In this document: positions 1 to 11,075 of the stretch, one piece after another
Numbering within the stretch: position 1 is the stretch's first letter
How the letters are laid out: every line of letters begins with the position of its first letter
From: Heterostelium album PN500
Lineage: Eukaryota; Evosea; Eumycetozoa; Acytosteliales; Acytosteliaceae
Direction: 5' to 3'
DNA: 64,000 nucleotides
Assembly: GCF_000004825.1 (NCBI RefSeq)
Contig: NW_008805092.1
Span: 62,001 to 126,000 of the forward strand
Program-made: the position numbers and the translations under genes
Notes under the pieces: model-generated
The model's input: the letters and a program-made list of their open reading frames with translations, nothing else
Told to the model about the DNA's origin: nothing
Databases searched by the model: none

Positions 1-848
1 ATAAACGTTGTCTTTGTTTTCAGTAGCTCCTCGTGATTCAAATCCTCCCAAACCTGTGCGTTGATGTTGAGTTCCGACGGCACCTTGCCAAGCATGATTG
101 GATCGAGATTATCGTGCACACCGTCACTGACGATCAGCGCAATATCGTTCTCCTCGCAGAATGTGAAATACAATTTGAGATTTCGGAGGTCGGGATAGCC
201 CTGTCCGACGTATGGTCCTAGACGTCCGCCAGGATCACGTGTGTCATTTAAATTACATCTGTTGCCGTTGGTGACATCGGTTGCTTCTCTACGCTTCAGC
301 GAGACGAGGAACGCCTTGCAGTCGCCGACGCTCGCACACAGGAATCCCCACTTTGGCACGCCCGAGTCGTCTTCGAGCTCGAGCACGAGACCGCCCAGCA
401 GTGTAGTGGTTCCAGCCTCCCATATATCGTTTTTGCCCTCTACGATCTTGTTGTGTGCCTCGCAGAACGCTCGCAGAAGAAAGTGTCCGGCATCCTGGAG
501 TGTGAGGATCTCTGATTGTCTCTGATTGAAATAGTTTGCAAATGCAGCGATTGCATGGCTCGCTGCGAGAGCCGGTCGCTTTCCCCAGTTGCAGCCATCG
601 GCGACAGCTAGGATCGCTCGGTTTCTGTGTACTTGTACAAATAGCTTGTCTGCTATTGGATCTCCATCCTTCTCGCCGCCAGGCAGCAAGGGATATGTCG
701 AAATCGAACGTGTAGACAAGAATGGCTCGTCTGTATCGCCATCCACTTGAATACTATGTGTACTACTCTTTAAATTTGCGACTCTATAGTGTGGTAATTG
801 ATCATACTGAAGCACAATCATTGATTGGGGTGATGTTTGTGTTGACAT
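1..848 (-). CDS. PP2C-like domain protein (N-terminal part, runs off the window)
   Basis: The minus strand is one uninterrupted frame from an ATG at 848 to the window edge (282 codons), so only the N-terminal part is present. The translation reads like a protein phosphatase 2C fold: an AVADGCNWGKRPA segment where PP2Cs have the DGHGG metal-binding motif, SVGDCKAFLVS in the place of the GDSRA strand, and ALIVSDGVHDNLDP in the place of the usual SDGLWD metal motif. The first Asp-Gly and the SDG aspartate are kept but DGHGG is not, so activity cannot be assumed. Divergent PP2C-like proteins with a DG.NWG signature are, to my knowledge, known from dictyostelids. No intron is visible. The start is the first ATG, preceded by a T/A-rich leader. 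The partner gene across the 5.5-kb gap is the divergent G alpha gene. Confidence 0.8.
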   Translation of the reverse strand, partial: MSTQTSPQSMIVLQYDQLPHYRVANLKSSTHSIQVDGDTDEPFLSTRSISTYPLLPGGEKDGDPIADKLFVQVHRNRAILAVADGCNWGKRPALAASHAIAAFANYFNQRQSEILTLQDAGHFLLRAFCEAHNKIVEGKNDIWEAGTTTLLGGLVLELEDDSGVPKWGFLCASVGDCKAFLVSLKRREATDVTNGNRCNLNDTRDPGGRLGPYVGQGYPDLRNLKLYFTFCEENDIALIVSDGVHDNLDPIMLGKVPSELNINAQVWEDLNHEELLKTKTTF

Positions 849-1611
849 TTTTTTAATAACAAAAAAAAATTTTTAACTTTTTTTTTTAAAAAAACCAAAG
901 ATTTCTATCTATCTATCTATCTATCTATTATTGTTGTTAACTTAATAAATAAATAAATAAATATAAATATATTATATAATTAAATGTTTTATAATGGAAA
1001 CACTTAACTAAAAAAAAAAAAAACAAATAAGGTTGTTGAAAAACAAATAAAAATTGGTTGTTGTTGCTTTTTTTTTTTTTTGTGTGTGTTGTTGCTTGCT
1101 ACTTTTTGAATGTTACTACTAAAAGTTTAATTAATGGATAGATACTACTACTATTATACAATGAATACTTTGAAATTAAAATATTATTATTATTATTGTT
1201 GTGATGAGATAAAATAAATGTTATTTATATATAAATATATATTTTATTTATGTGAAGATGATGTTGTTGTTGATTAAAGTGTTGTTTGTGGTGGTGTTTA
1301 TTTTATCTTTTGGTTATTATGCGGTGAGCTTTGCTTAGATTAACCTGTACTGAATTGAATTGAACTAAAACTAAACTAAACCAAAAAATGAACTGAAAGG
1401 TTTAGCTGTTATATTGTAGTCGATCACAGTAGTGTTGGCACACTTTGTTTCTTTTCTTTGCTTGTTAAATTTAAATTTAAATTCAAATTATACAATTGTT
1501 TGTTTATTAAATATCGTTGCTTGTTGTTATATTACTATATTAATATAAGTGTGTAGTGTTGTTATTTTTGTTGTTATTGTTTTGTATGGGTGGGGGGTTA
1601 TTGTTATTGTT

Positions 1612-1613
<2 letters not shown>

Positions 1614-1642
<29 letters not shown>
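1614..1642. repeat. poly(T) run, 29 nt
   Basis: An uninterrupted T homopolymer in intergenic DNA, typical of dictyostelid spacers. Its length is prone to sequencing error. Confidence 0.9.
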
Positions 1643-1647
<5 letters not shown>

Positions 1648-4600
1648 CAAGATGTGTAAAGAGCAGCTGTTGTTGTTGAAAGTTCTTTATTAATATTGTT
1701 TTCGTTGTTGTTATTACTATTATTTTACACACATGAATGAATTATCTATGAATTTTAATTAAATAAAATAAAAAATGATAAAAAAAATTAACCTAGATTT
1801 TTGAATTATGAATCAGGAGGTTTTTTTTTTTTTTTATAAAATGATTTGATTTTAAATTTTATTTTATTCAGTCAGTTAATTATGATCAGAATACTATTTT
1901 AATTACCTTCTGCAAAAACAACACATATTGGTGAAAAAAAAAATTTTTAATAAAAAATAATTCAAAAAAAAAATTTTTAAACGTTGGTCTTTTTGTTTTT
2001 TTTTGGTTCCACAAATCAAAAAGGAAATTAATGTGTAATACAGAAAATCAGAATTTATAACAATGTGATAAAGTTGCAATAATAATAATAAGTTTTAAAT
2101 TAGTTTTAAATTTCAAAAAAGAAAAATAATAAAAAAAATAATAATAAAAAAAGAAAAAGAAATATTATTTATCTAAAATCTAAAATAATTTAGTTTTCAA
2201 CAAAAATAAAGAGATTTTTTTTTTCTTTTAGTTTTTTTTTTTGAAATTTTTTGTGTAATTGTGGTTGTTTTTTTTTCAATGGATACTATTTTTAACGACA
2301 TTTTTGATTGGGTGTATATATTTAGGTGTGTCCATCAATAGATCCTCTTAAGATTTTAGAGAAATAGAAATTTTGTAAAAAATAGTAACATATATATTAT
2401 GATCATGCCAACGCTGATTTATTAGAGAAACATGATCGAAACGATCTCTTTTCACAAGATTCTTTGATATGGGGCGTGGTCATAGTTTGGAGCATTCATT
2501 CAGAATTTCTTTTAAAACATGGAAAGTGATCAACAAGAATTCGGTGAGGCTTTGCAATAATTTCGATCTCTATATTGATTTGGTTAATATAATTTAATAT
2601 ATATAGCAATGGCATCAAAGCTTTTTGTTAATCAATACATGTTGAGCCCACCCCATGTGATGTCAGAGTAGTGCCTGACTTATTGATCAACTAACTACAA
2701 TCTAAAGATGTTGTTGTTGGAAATCAAATAAGAAAATTTCTTAATTTTTATTAATATTAATATTTATGTATTCTGGGGGTTGTTTTGGTGTTGTTGTTCT
2801 TCTTGATTGAGATGGAACACCAACAACCAAAAAAGTGGTACCACTTTGAATTCAAGTTATTTTTAGTCAAGTCACATTCAAGCAACAAAAAAGATATAGA
2901 TACAACAAACAAATAATAATAATTACTTTGAGATCCAGATTCAAAAATCACATTAAACATATTTATTTAATATCATCACCAACTACAAACAAAACAAAAA
3001 TACACAATCTCTTCAAAATCATCCTACCAACTTTTTAAACAAACATAGATATTAACTTAACTTAAGTTCAATTTAGTAACAAAGCAATAATATTTAAAAT
3101 TTTTAAATCATCATCATCTATTTAAATAATACAAAGAAAAAGGTAATAAAAAGAAAAAGAAAAAAAAAACAATATCCTAATGAAAATAAACAAACCAAAA
3201 AACATAACTATCATAAATCAGTTTATTGAAATCCTACTCCATCTTCAACTTGCTTGACATTACTAATGTTAACCAACACATAACACACACACATAAATAC
3301 AACACACACAACCATTAATATTAACAATTACTGGTGTAGTGGTTAACTGTTGTCTAAATATTATGATTGTTTTTTTTTTTTGAGAATCAGATATACTCTC
3401 AAAGTTTTTGATTATAAGATAAATCTCCCACACTTTGTTCATATCCAAATTTTTTCTTTTTTCTTTTTTGTTTTTTCACTTCAACAAGTGTCAGCATACC
3501 ACCATTGAAATCAATCAGATAGATGCTGATTATAATTATGATTATATTAGTAGTTATTGGCATACTGTGATTGTGTTTAATAATATTGTTATTATTTCTT
3601 ATGTTGTTGTTGCTGCTGCTGTTGTTGTGTTGTTGTTAGTTTGTGGTTTTGTGGTGGAGGAGGTGGTGGTTAAGGATAAGGGTCTGATAACAAACATCCC
3701 AAATAATAATCATTTAATCATATTATTATTAATTAAAAAAAAATAATAATTTTTTTTGTTCTCTTATTTTCTCTCTCTTTTTCTCTCTCTTTTGTTTTTT
3801 TGTTTTGTTTGACTCCGCTATCCACTTTCTAATCCTCTTAAAACCAAGCAAATCAATCATTACAATTGTATTTGAACTTTGTTATCAGTAAACTCATATT
3901 CATTCAAAATATTTGCTCGCTTGTTGTTAACAATAAACAAACAACATTTTATTTATTTTACTACTCTATCCGCAACAACAACAACAAAAAAAATTTTACA
4001 ATTATTACTGTAATCATTAAACAATTTCAACTGGTCAATATTACTTTTATTCAATTTGGAATTGATCAATAATTAATTAAATAAAAAAACAAACTATTTG
4101 CAAAACAAATCATCAAAACTGGGTAGTGCTCACAATATTTGCAAAACAATAAACATTTCAACTAAATTAATCATTCAATCAAACAAATCCAACAAACATT
4201 CACAAAACACCAAGTTTTCACACTTCCAACAAAACCTGTCACCTGTCAAATCTATCATTTTCATTAGGATAAAATAATAAAATTGGTTCCATAGTTTACT
4301 AAATAAAACCAAACAAACAAACTTTTAAATCTCTAAATAATATTCTTAGACCAGACAAGTCAGCAGCGAATTACGAACCATCCTTTTTAAAAAAGAAAAA
4401 ACCAGCCTTCGAACCAACCAATTATCATTTTAAGAGTAAGATTTAAAGCATTTATATATTTTTTTCGATGTATATTACACCAAACAAAGTTTATTGTGTT
4501 TTGGTCAGTTTGTTAAACTCATCACTATATTTTTGTGACCATGATGATGGACTGGATATATATATCTGTCCAACACCCACCGATACTTCGAGACACTCTA

Positions 4601-4796
4601 TTCTCTCTCTTTTGTTAAACAAAGCAATGATCTACATCTAGAATCTTCACTAAACAAGCACCGTCGCGGCACACCGTCCCTTTCCTTGGACGAGACCTTT
4701 TTTATCATTAAATCACATCACATCACATCTATAAAAACAACAAAAACAAACGATTGAAATATATCATATAAAACGTTCCTAGAGCACTACTCTACT

Positions 4797-4812
4797 TTGG
4801 TGTGGGCACCAA
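4797..4812. promoter_or_regulatory. Palindromic G-box-like element
   Basis: A perfect 6-bp inverted repeat, TTGGTG and CACCAA, flanks TGGG, so the top strand reads GGTGTGGG, similar to the G-box class recognised by GBF in Dictyostelium. It lies about 1.6 kb upstream of the G alpha start. The function is inferred from the motif only. Confidence 0.3.
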
Positions 4813-6370
4813 TAAGAATCAAAAAAAAAAAAAAACAAAATTAATGATGTGAGTTTGATAAACTCCATCTGAAATTTAGATGTTTTTTAGTTGTTTCTCT
4901 TGTTCTTTCATAATAACAGGGCATGCTTTTTTTTTTTTTTTTATTGTTTTTTTTCTGCTAGTTACTGTTGTAGTTTTTTAGTGTGTTGAGTATTATCACA
5001 CTGGGTGCCACCAATCCTTTCAAGATCTTGTATTTTCTACAAACTAACCATGTCACCCAATTAATTTAAAGTTTATCACCAATCATCTTTTTGATCACAA
5101 TTCGAAAAAACCCACTCGTTCGCTCAACAATCGGAATCGTAGTGAAAAACACACGTTTTTATTTTTCTATCACACTCACCCAAGTGGTGGGAGGGATCAT
5201 AGAGTCTTTATTATTATTTTTTTTTTTGGCATAAATGTGCCATACTCTCACACACTTTTGAACTCTAAATTAAAAAAAAAAAAAAAAAAAGCGATCGTTG
5301 GAAAAAACACACAAACACAACATCACACTTCAATAATAAAAAAGTTAAAAAACAAAACCATGGTTTAAACTCTTTGTTGTTATTGTTGTTTCGAACAATT
5401 TTTTTTTTATCAAGGTTTGAAAGGTGGAACATTAAAAAAAAAAAAAAGATTTGTGCAAATTAAAATAAATTTTGATAAAAAAAAACAAAAAACAACAAAT
5501 AATAATAATAATATTGTTATTGACCATACCATTTAACCATTTAGAGGTGCCTCTCATCTAATTACAAACACTCTCTTATTAATAATTTCAAAAAACCATA
5601 AGAATATTTTAACTTTTTTAGCCACACAAACTCAGTTGGTTAACTCCTAATAGAGTGCAAATACAAAAATAGATAGATATAGATAGAATATTTAAATAGA
5701 TAGATATATTTATATAATTATTTATTTTTTTATATTTTCTTTTTTTTTTTTTAACATATATCGATCAATTTACGATCACTTTTTCACTTCACACACACAA
5801 ATCACTTCAACTTCCTTCTTTGACACAATACATATTATATATAAATATACAATAGAAAGAACAAGATCATAAACTTGTTTCTTATCAATACAAACAAACA
5901 AACAAAAAAAAAGTTGTAAAAGTAGTAGCATTCATTTTAAAAGAATAATAATATATATATAATACATTTTTCTTTTGTTTCTTAGTTAGATATATAGTTT
6001 TTTTATATACATTTTTAATTCATTATATAGCTTTTTTAAACAACAAACTTTTAAAACAAAAAAAAAAAAAAAGTTTTTTTTATAAAAAAATAAAAAAATC
6101 ACTAACATTTTTAATTGTACAGATATTAAGGGTATTTTTTTTTGGAAAACAAAAATTTTTACTCCCCACTTAAATCTTGTTTTAAAGCAAACCTTCAACT
6201 TCACAACAACAACAACAAAACAACAGTAAAAGCAAACTTTAATTTATAATATATATATTTTTTTAAAAAGCAAAAAAACAATTGTACAACATTTATCTAT
6301 ATAATTAATAATTCAATAATATATATATATATTTTTATTTTATAAATATAAATAATAATAATAATCAAAG

Positions 6371-7077
6371 ATGAGATTCAAATGTTTTGGATCTGAGGAG
6401 ACTGAAGCCTCGTCAAAGATCGACAGAATGATCGAAACAGATAGAAGAAAGTTGAGAAAGTTTGTCAAATTATTACTTTTGGGTCCAGGTGAATCAGGTA
6501 AATATCAATAGTAATAATAATAATAATAAATAGTAAAAGAATGAACAAACAAATATTAATAATAATAATAATATAATAATATAATTATAGGTAAATCAAC
6601 CATTTTTAAACAAATGAAGATTATTCAAGAGGATGGTGGTTATTCTAGAGATGAACTGATGGAGTATCGTGCTTTTGTATATTCAAATTGTATAAGTCAA
6701 ATGGAGGCATTATTGACAGCATCTGCAAAATTAAATATTGAGTTGGAGAAACCAGAGAACAAAGTAAGTTTAATACAATAGTTACTACTACAACTACTAC
6801 CACTATAATCGTAAATAAATAAACTAACATATTTTATTTATTATTTATTTATTTTTAGCAAAGAGCAGCTAATATTTTAAGACGAACAATTGGTAATGAA
6901 CCATGGTTATTGTTGGCCGAAGACATCAAACACTTGTGGGAAGACAAGGGAATTAAAGATACATATGCACAAAAAGATAAATATTTCCAACTGAATGATT
7001 CAGCTTCTTAGTAAGTAGTAAATCAATAATAATAATTAATAATATTTAAAAAGATAAGAAATATTAATCAACTTTTA

Positions 7078-7137
<60 letters not shown>

Positions 7138-7735
7138 ATTATTTAGTTTCTTTGAAAATATTGATAGATATATGAAAGAGGATTTCATTCCAAATGAACA
7201 AGATGTACTTAGATGTCGTGTAAGAACAACTGGTATTCAAGAGTCAGAGTTTACATTTGAAAAGATTAGATTAAAGATTGTCGATGTCGGTGGACAGCGT
7301 TCACAACGTCGTAAGTGGATTCATTGTTTCGATTGTGTCACTGCAGTTATCTTTGTGGCAGCCATGAGTGACTACGATCAGGTGCTGCGTGAAGATGAGA
7401 CTGTAAACCGTACCAGAGAGTCGCTGGCTCTCTTCAAAGAGATTGTTAATTGCGACTACTTTAAAGATACACCGATCGTACTCTTCCTGAATAAGAAGGA
7501 TCTCTTCAAGGAAAAGCTAAAGCGTGTACCACTACAGTCGTGTTTCTCTGAATATACCGGTCCCAACAAATATAAAGACGCAGCCATGTTTATCCAATCG
7601 CAGTACCTCGCCCAAGGACCATCACCTCGTACCATTTACACCCACGCCACCTGTGCCGTCGATACAGAAAACATTAAATTTGTATTCAAAGCCGTACGAC
7701 AAACCATTCTTAGTCAGGCATTGGAGCACTTCTAA
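6371..7735 (+). CDS. gpaD: Heterotrimeric G protein alpha subunit, G alpha 4-like
   Basis: Four exons (6371-6497, 6591-6763, 6859-7010, 7147-7735) give 346 aa, the usual G alpha length. All GTPase motifs are visible: P-loop GPGESGKST (residues 39-47), switch I RCRVRTTGI, switch II DVGGQRSQRRKW, NKKD, and the TCAVDT guanine-specificity motif. The protein couples seven-helix receptors to effectors at the plasma membrane. The N-terminus MRFKCFGSEE has no Gly2, so no myristoylation is expected; Cys5 could be palmitoylated. As far as I recall this N-terminus and the C-terminal EHF resemble D. discoideum G alpha 4, the folate-signalling subunit, but the symbol is from memory and unchecked. The usual P-loop Ala is Pro here. 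Intron 3 contains an ATT microsatellite. The large upstream region suggests elaborate regulation. Confidence 0.95.
7081..7135. repeat. ATT trinucleotide microsatellite in G alpha intron 3
   Basis: About 18 tandem ATT units fill most of the third intron of the G alpha gene. Confidence 0.9.
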
Positions 7736-8791
7736 GGTAACCACCACCACTTAAGCACAAACAACAAAAAAAAAAAAAAGAAAAGAAACTCTTAAAAAGA
7801 TAAACAATTAAAACAACAACAATCCAATAATAATAATAATAATAACAACAACAAATAACAATCAACAATTCTTCAAAAAGAAAGAAAAGAAAGGAAACAA
7901 ACAAAAAAAAAAAAAGATACAACACCTTTACAACCCAACCAACCTCCAAAACAACCAAACTCACACAAACTTGACATTATATAGCTTTTCCCAAATCCTT
8001 TTTTTTTTTTTTTTCATTCCAACTATAATAATAATAATTATTTATATTTTTTTTTTAGACTACTTTTTTTCCCAATCTTCATTCTTTTTTTTTCAATCAT
8101 ATTTAAAACACCTCTCCACTCTCTTAAAACCCAACCCATTGCTCTGCTCCTGTGTATTAATAGACAACAAACTTAGAAAAAAAATAAAAAAATAAAAAAA
8201 TAATAAATTAGAATAAATAAAAAAAAAAAAAAATATATTTATTTAAATTCCTCAATCATACTATAACTATTATTTCAATAATGATGATGGTATTACCATT
8301 TTAGATTTTGATTGAATCTTTCATACTTTATAAATTTGAGTTGTTTTATAATAAGAATATATAATTTGTATATTGATAAGATTTACCTAAAAGTTAAAAG
8401 ATGTAAACTCTATCATAATAGAATGTGAGATTCAAGAAATATTTAGTTATTTTATTGGTTAAATAAACTTAAATGATTATTAATTTTATACTGTGACTCG
8501 TATGATTCATTGATGTTAATGCATATAAAATGATATTTTATTTTTTGATGTATATTTATTAAGTAAACTTCATATTTTTCACATTAAATAAAAAATTTTA
8601 ATTATTAAAATTAATCTTCAATACCAAAAAAAAAACGTTAATTTAACATTTCTAATTCATAATAAATAATTTGTAAATAAGTTTGTATATAGTTAGTTCA
8701 TATTATTGTTTAGTTTTATTTTGTTTTGTGTTTTATTTTGTTAATTTGTAGTTTTAGTATTTAATATATATAAAAAGTAAATAGTAAAGAC
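7736..8791. other. Non-coding spacer between the G alpha and RMND5 genes
   Basis: This holds the 3' flank of the G alpha gene (A-rich, with AATAAA-like strings near 8210-8220) and then the promoter of the next gene, with T-rich runs and TATATATAAAA just before the ATG at 8792. Short frames here are low-complexity and unsupported. Confidence 0.6.
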
Positions 8792-10286
8792 ATGTCAGAA
8801 ATGGATACAGGAAGTGGCAATGGAGGGAATGGTGGAAATAGAATTGACTTTGACCAATTGGAGGATAATATAGGTAGAATAGCAAAGAAGCAAAAGACTA
8901 CAATGTCAAAAACAATCAAAGATATAGATACTATCATTTCAACATTGAACTCATCAAAGAATCAATTACAATTACTATCAAATGTAGAATCTGATAGTAG
9001 TAGTAATAATACAATGAGTATTGATAATGATAATAATAATAATAACAATAATAATAGTAATAATAATAATAATAGTAGTAATACAATGTTACCAATGATT
9101 ATAAATAACCTTCATAAAACTATATCGGAATCAAAGTTATGTTTAAAGATGCAGTCTGAACACAAAGAATTACATGCACCCATTTCAAAGATGGGCAAGT
9201 CGATTGACAAGTGTGTACGATCCGACATTGAACAATCGACAAAAGATATCGATTTCGACAACAATACACTGAACCAGCTGATACTCAATCATCTCTACAG
9301 AGAGGGACGCTTTGATATTGGTGATATCTTCTCTGAGGAGATGCACCTAGACTCGAATGCCAACGATCAACTCAAATCGAAATTTGTAGATCATCACGAC
9401 ATATTGAATTCAATCGATAGAAAAGATTTACAACCTGCAATAAAGTAAGTAATTAATAATAATAATAATAATAATACTTATTATTCATCATCACGAATAT
9501 CAATATTCAAATAAACTAACAAACAAACAAACTAAACATTAAATGTTAATAATTATTAACTGAAAAGTTGGTGTAAACATAAAAAGTTACAACTTTCAAA
9601 GTTGGATTCATATTTGGAGTTTAAATTACATCGATTGCAATTCATTCATTTGATGTCGACGAATAAGCGTCAGGATGCTCTCGTCTATGCTAGGAAGCAC
9701 TTTAATCAGTTCAGTGGACACAAGATGAAAGATATTCAAACGTTGATGGGATCGTTTATCTATGCCGACAGGCTAGAGAGTTCACCGTATGCCAGTATAT
9801 TCAATGAGCGCTCGATTGACAATCAGTGGCGAGACATCAAGAGTTGCTTCTCAAAGGATAGCTTCACTCTGATGGGACTACCACAAGAGTCGCCACTGTT
9901 CATCACTGTCACCGTCGGTATGAAGGCACTGCCCACCTTTATCAAACTCTCAACATTCTCAGTGTTGCGCGACGTCAACGACGAGTCACTCACCGTCGAG
10001 GTCAACGTCGATCAACGCTACAAATATCACTCGATCTTCTCATGTCCAGTGTCACGTGAACAAAGCACTAAAAACAATCCACCCGTTCTTCTTCAATGTG
10101 GACATCTACTCTCAAAGAATTCAATGACCAAATTAATTAAAGGTGCATCTGGGTATGTTGTTAAGTAAAAAAATATATATTCAATTTCATAATTACTAAT
10201 TACTACTACTATTTCACAGTAAATTTAAATGTCCATATTGCCCAACAGAACAAAACGCAAAAGATGTGAAAACAATTTTTATTTAA
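8792..10286 (+). CDS. rmnd5: RMND5/GID2-type RING subunit of the CTLH (GID) E3 ubiquitin ligase
   Basis: Three exons (8792-9444, 9568-10152, 10220-10286) encode 434 aa. After an Asn/Ser-rich stretch (about residues 70-100) come a LisH segment (LNQLILNHLYREGRFDIGDI), a CTLH segment (from DHHDILNSIDRKDLQPAINW into SYLEFKLHRLQFI) and a CRA segment (ALVYARKHFNQF). A C-terminal degenerate RING follows: CPVSREQSTKNNPP, LQCGHLLS and KCPYCPTEQN. This order and the RING spacing match RMND5A and yeast Gid2/Rmd5, the catalytic half of the GID/CTLH ligase that works with MAEA/Gid9. The join across intron 1 restores the conserved Trp of the CTLH domain, and the last short exon restores the RING CPYCP, so the splice model is well supported. 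Confidence 0.93.
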
Positions 10287-11075
10287 AAAAAAATGTATTT
10301 TTTTTGGCATAGATCGATTTGATTTCGAGTTAACTGCGCCCACACCTGCACCTTTCATTTAACGATCGATTATATGATAATCTTAAATGTTTTTGTTTTC
10401 TTATCATATTTGCGATATTTTAGTTGAAATAATTGTTCTACACGACTACGAACAGTCAAAAAAACCTTCTAATGTAAATAAATTATTGTTTGGGTCTTTT
10501 AAGTTTTTTTACCATTGTATTTCTTTTTTTTTTTTTTTTCATTGATTTTAAAAGAAGGTTGTTTTAAATTATAACCACATTTTCACACTTGATGTAGTTT
10601 TTTTTTGATTAATGATTTGTTTTTTTTTTTTTTTTGTTTTTTTTCACCATCAAAACTTATTTTTAATTAATTTATTTTTGATTGTTTAGTTTATTCTTTG
10701 TTTTTTGAGTTTCTTAAATTACTTAAACCAAACAAATCATAATTATCTATCTTTGATTACTCTTTTTAAGTAGTAGTAATATTAGAATCATTTTATTGTA
10801 TTATATCATATCTTTATCTATTTTTCAAATAAATAAATAATATCTCTATTTTTTTTTATTAGAATAATAATAATAATTAAAAGTAGTTAATGATAGTTTG
10901 TTAATTAATAATTATAGAGTAGAGTTAGTTTAGTTAGTAGTTAGTTAGTTAGTATATCATCATTATAATTAGATAAAACAAAACAGAAATAAATACAGAG
11001 AAACCAACCAATATACATATCTGCAGTGATCAAAGCAGAGCGACACCAAAAACGAAAAAAAAAACAGAGCAAACA
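10287..11075. other. Non-coding spacer with poly(T) tracts
   Basis: 3' flank of the RMND5 gene followed by the promoter region of the LRR gene. Repeated T runs lie at about 10525-10640 and AGTTAGTTAGT repeats at about 10930-10955. No coding exon or RNA gene is recognised. Confidence 0.6.

Larger units (their letters stand above)
849..6370. other. 5.5-kb non-coding region between divergent genes
   Basis: No convincing coding exon is visible. Most of it is A/T homopolymer and simple repeats: a TCTA repeat near 905-929, AATA repeats near 941-962 and a run of 29 T at 1614-1642. Less A+T-rich islands stand out at about 2395-2700, 4500-4815 and 4975-5200. They hold short hairpins (for example 2434-2446 and 4797-4812) and G/C-rich CACCC or GGTGTGGG-like strings resembling the G-box class of sites bound by the developmental factor GBF. 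It probably contains the promoters of both flanking genes and possibly an unannotated RNA. Confidence 0.5.

Noticed and set aside
2641-2690. Possible box C/D snoRNA (GTGATGT, CTGA, GTTGA/TCAAC closing stem)
   Set aside because: Only about 50 nt between the stems, an imperfect C box and no C'/D' boxes; too short and too weak.
3435-3746. 103-aa frame on the plus strand
   Set aside because: Composed of low-complexity Phe/Val/Ile runs from T-rich repeats, with no exon-like codon use or neighbouring splice sites.
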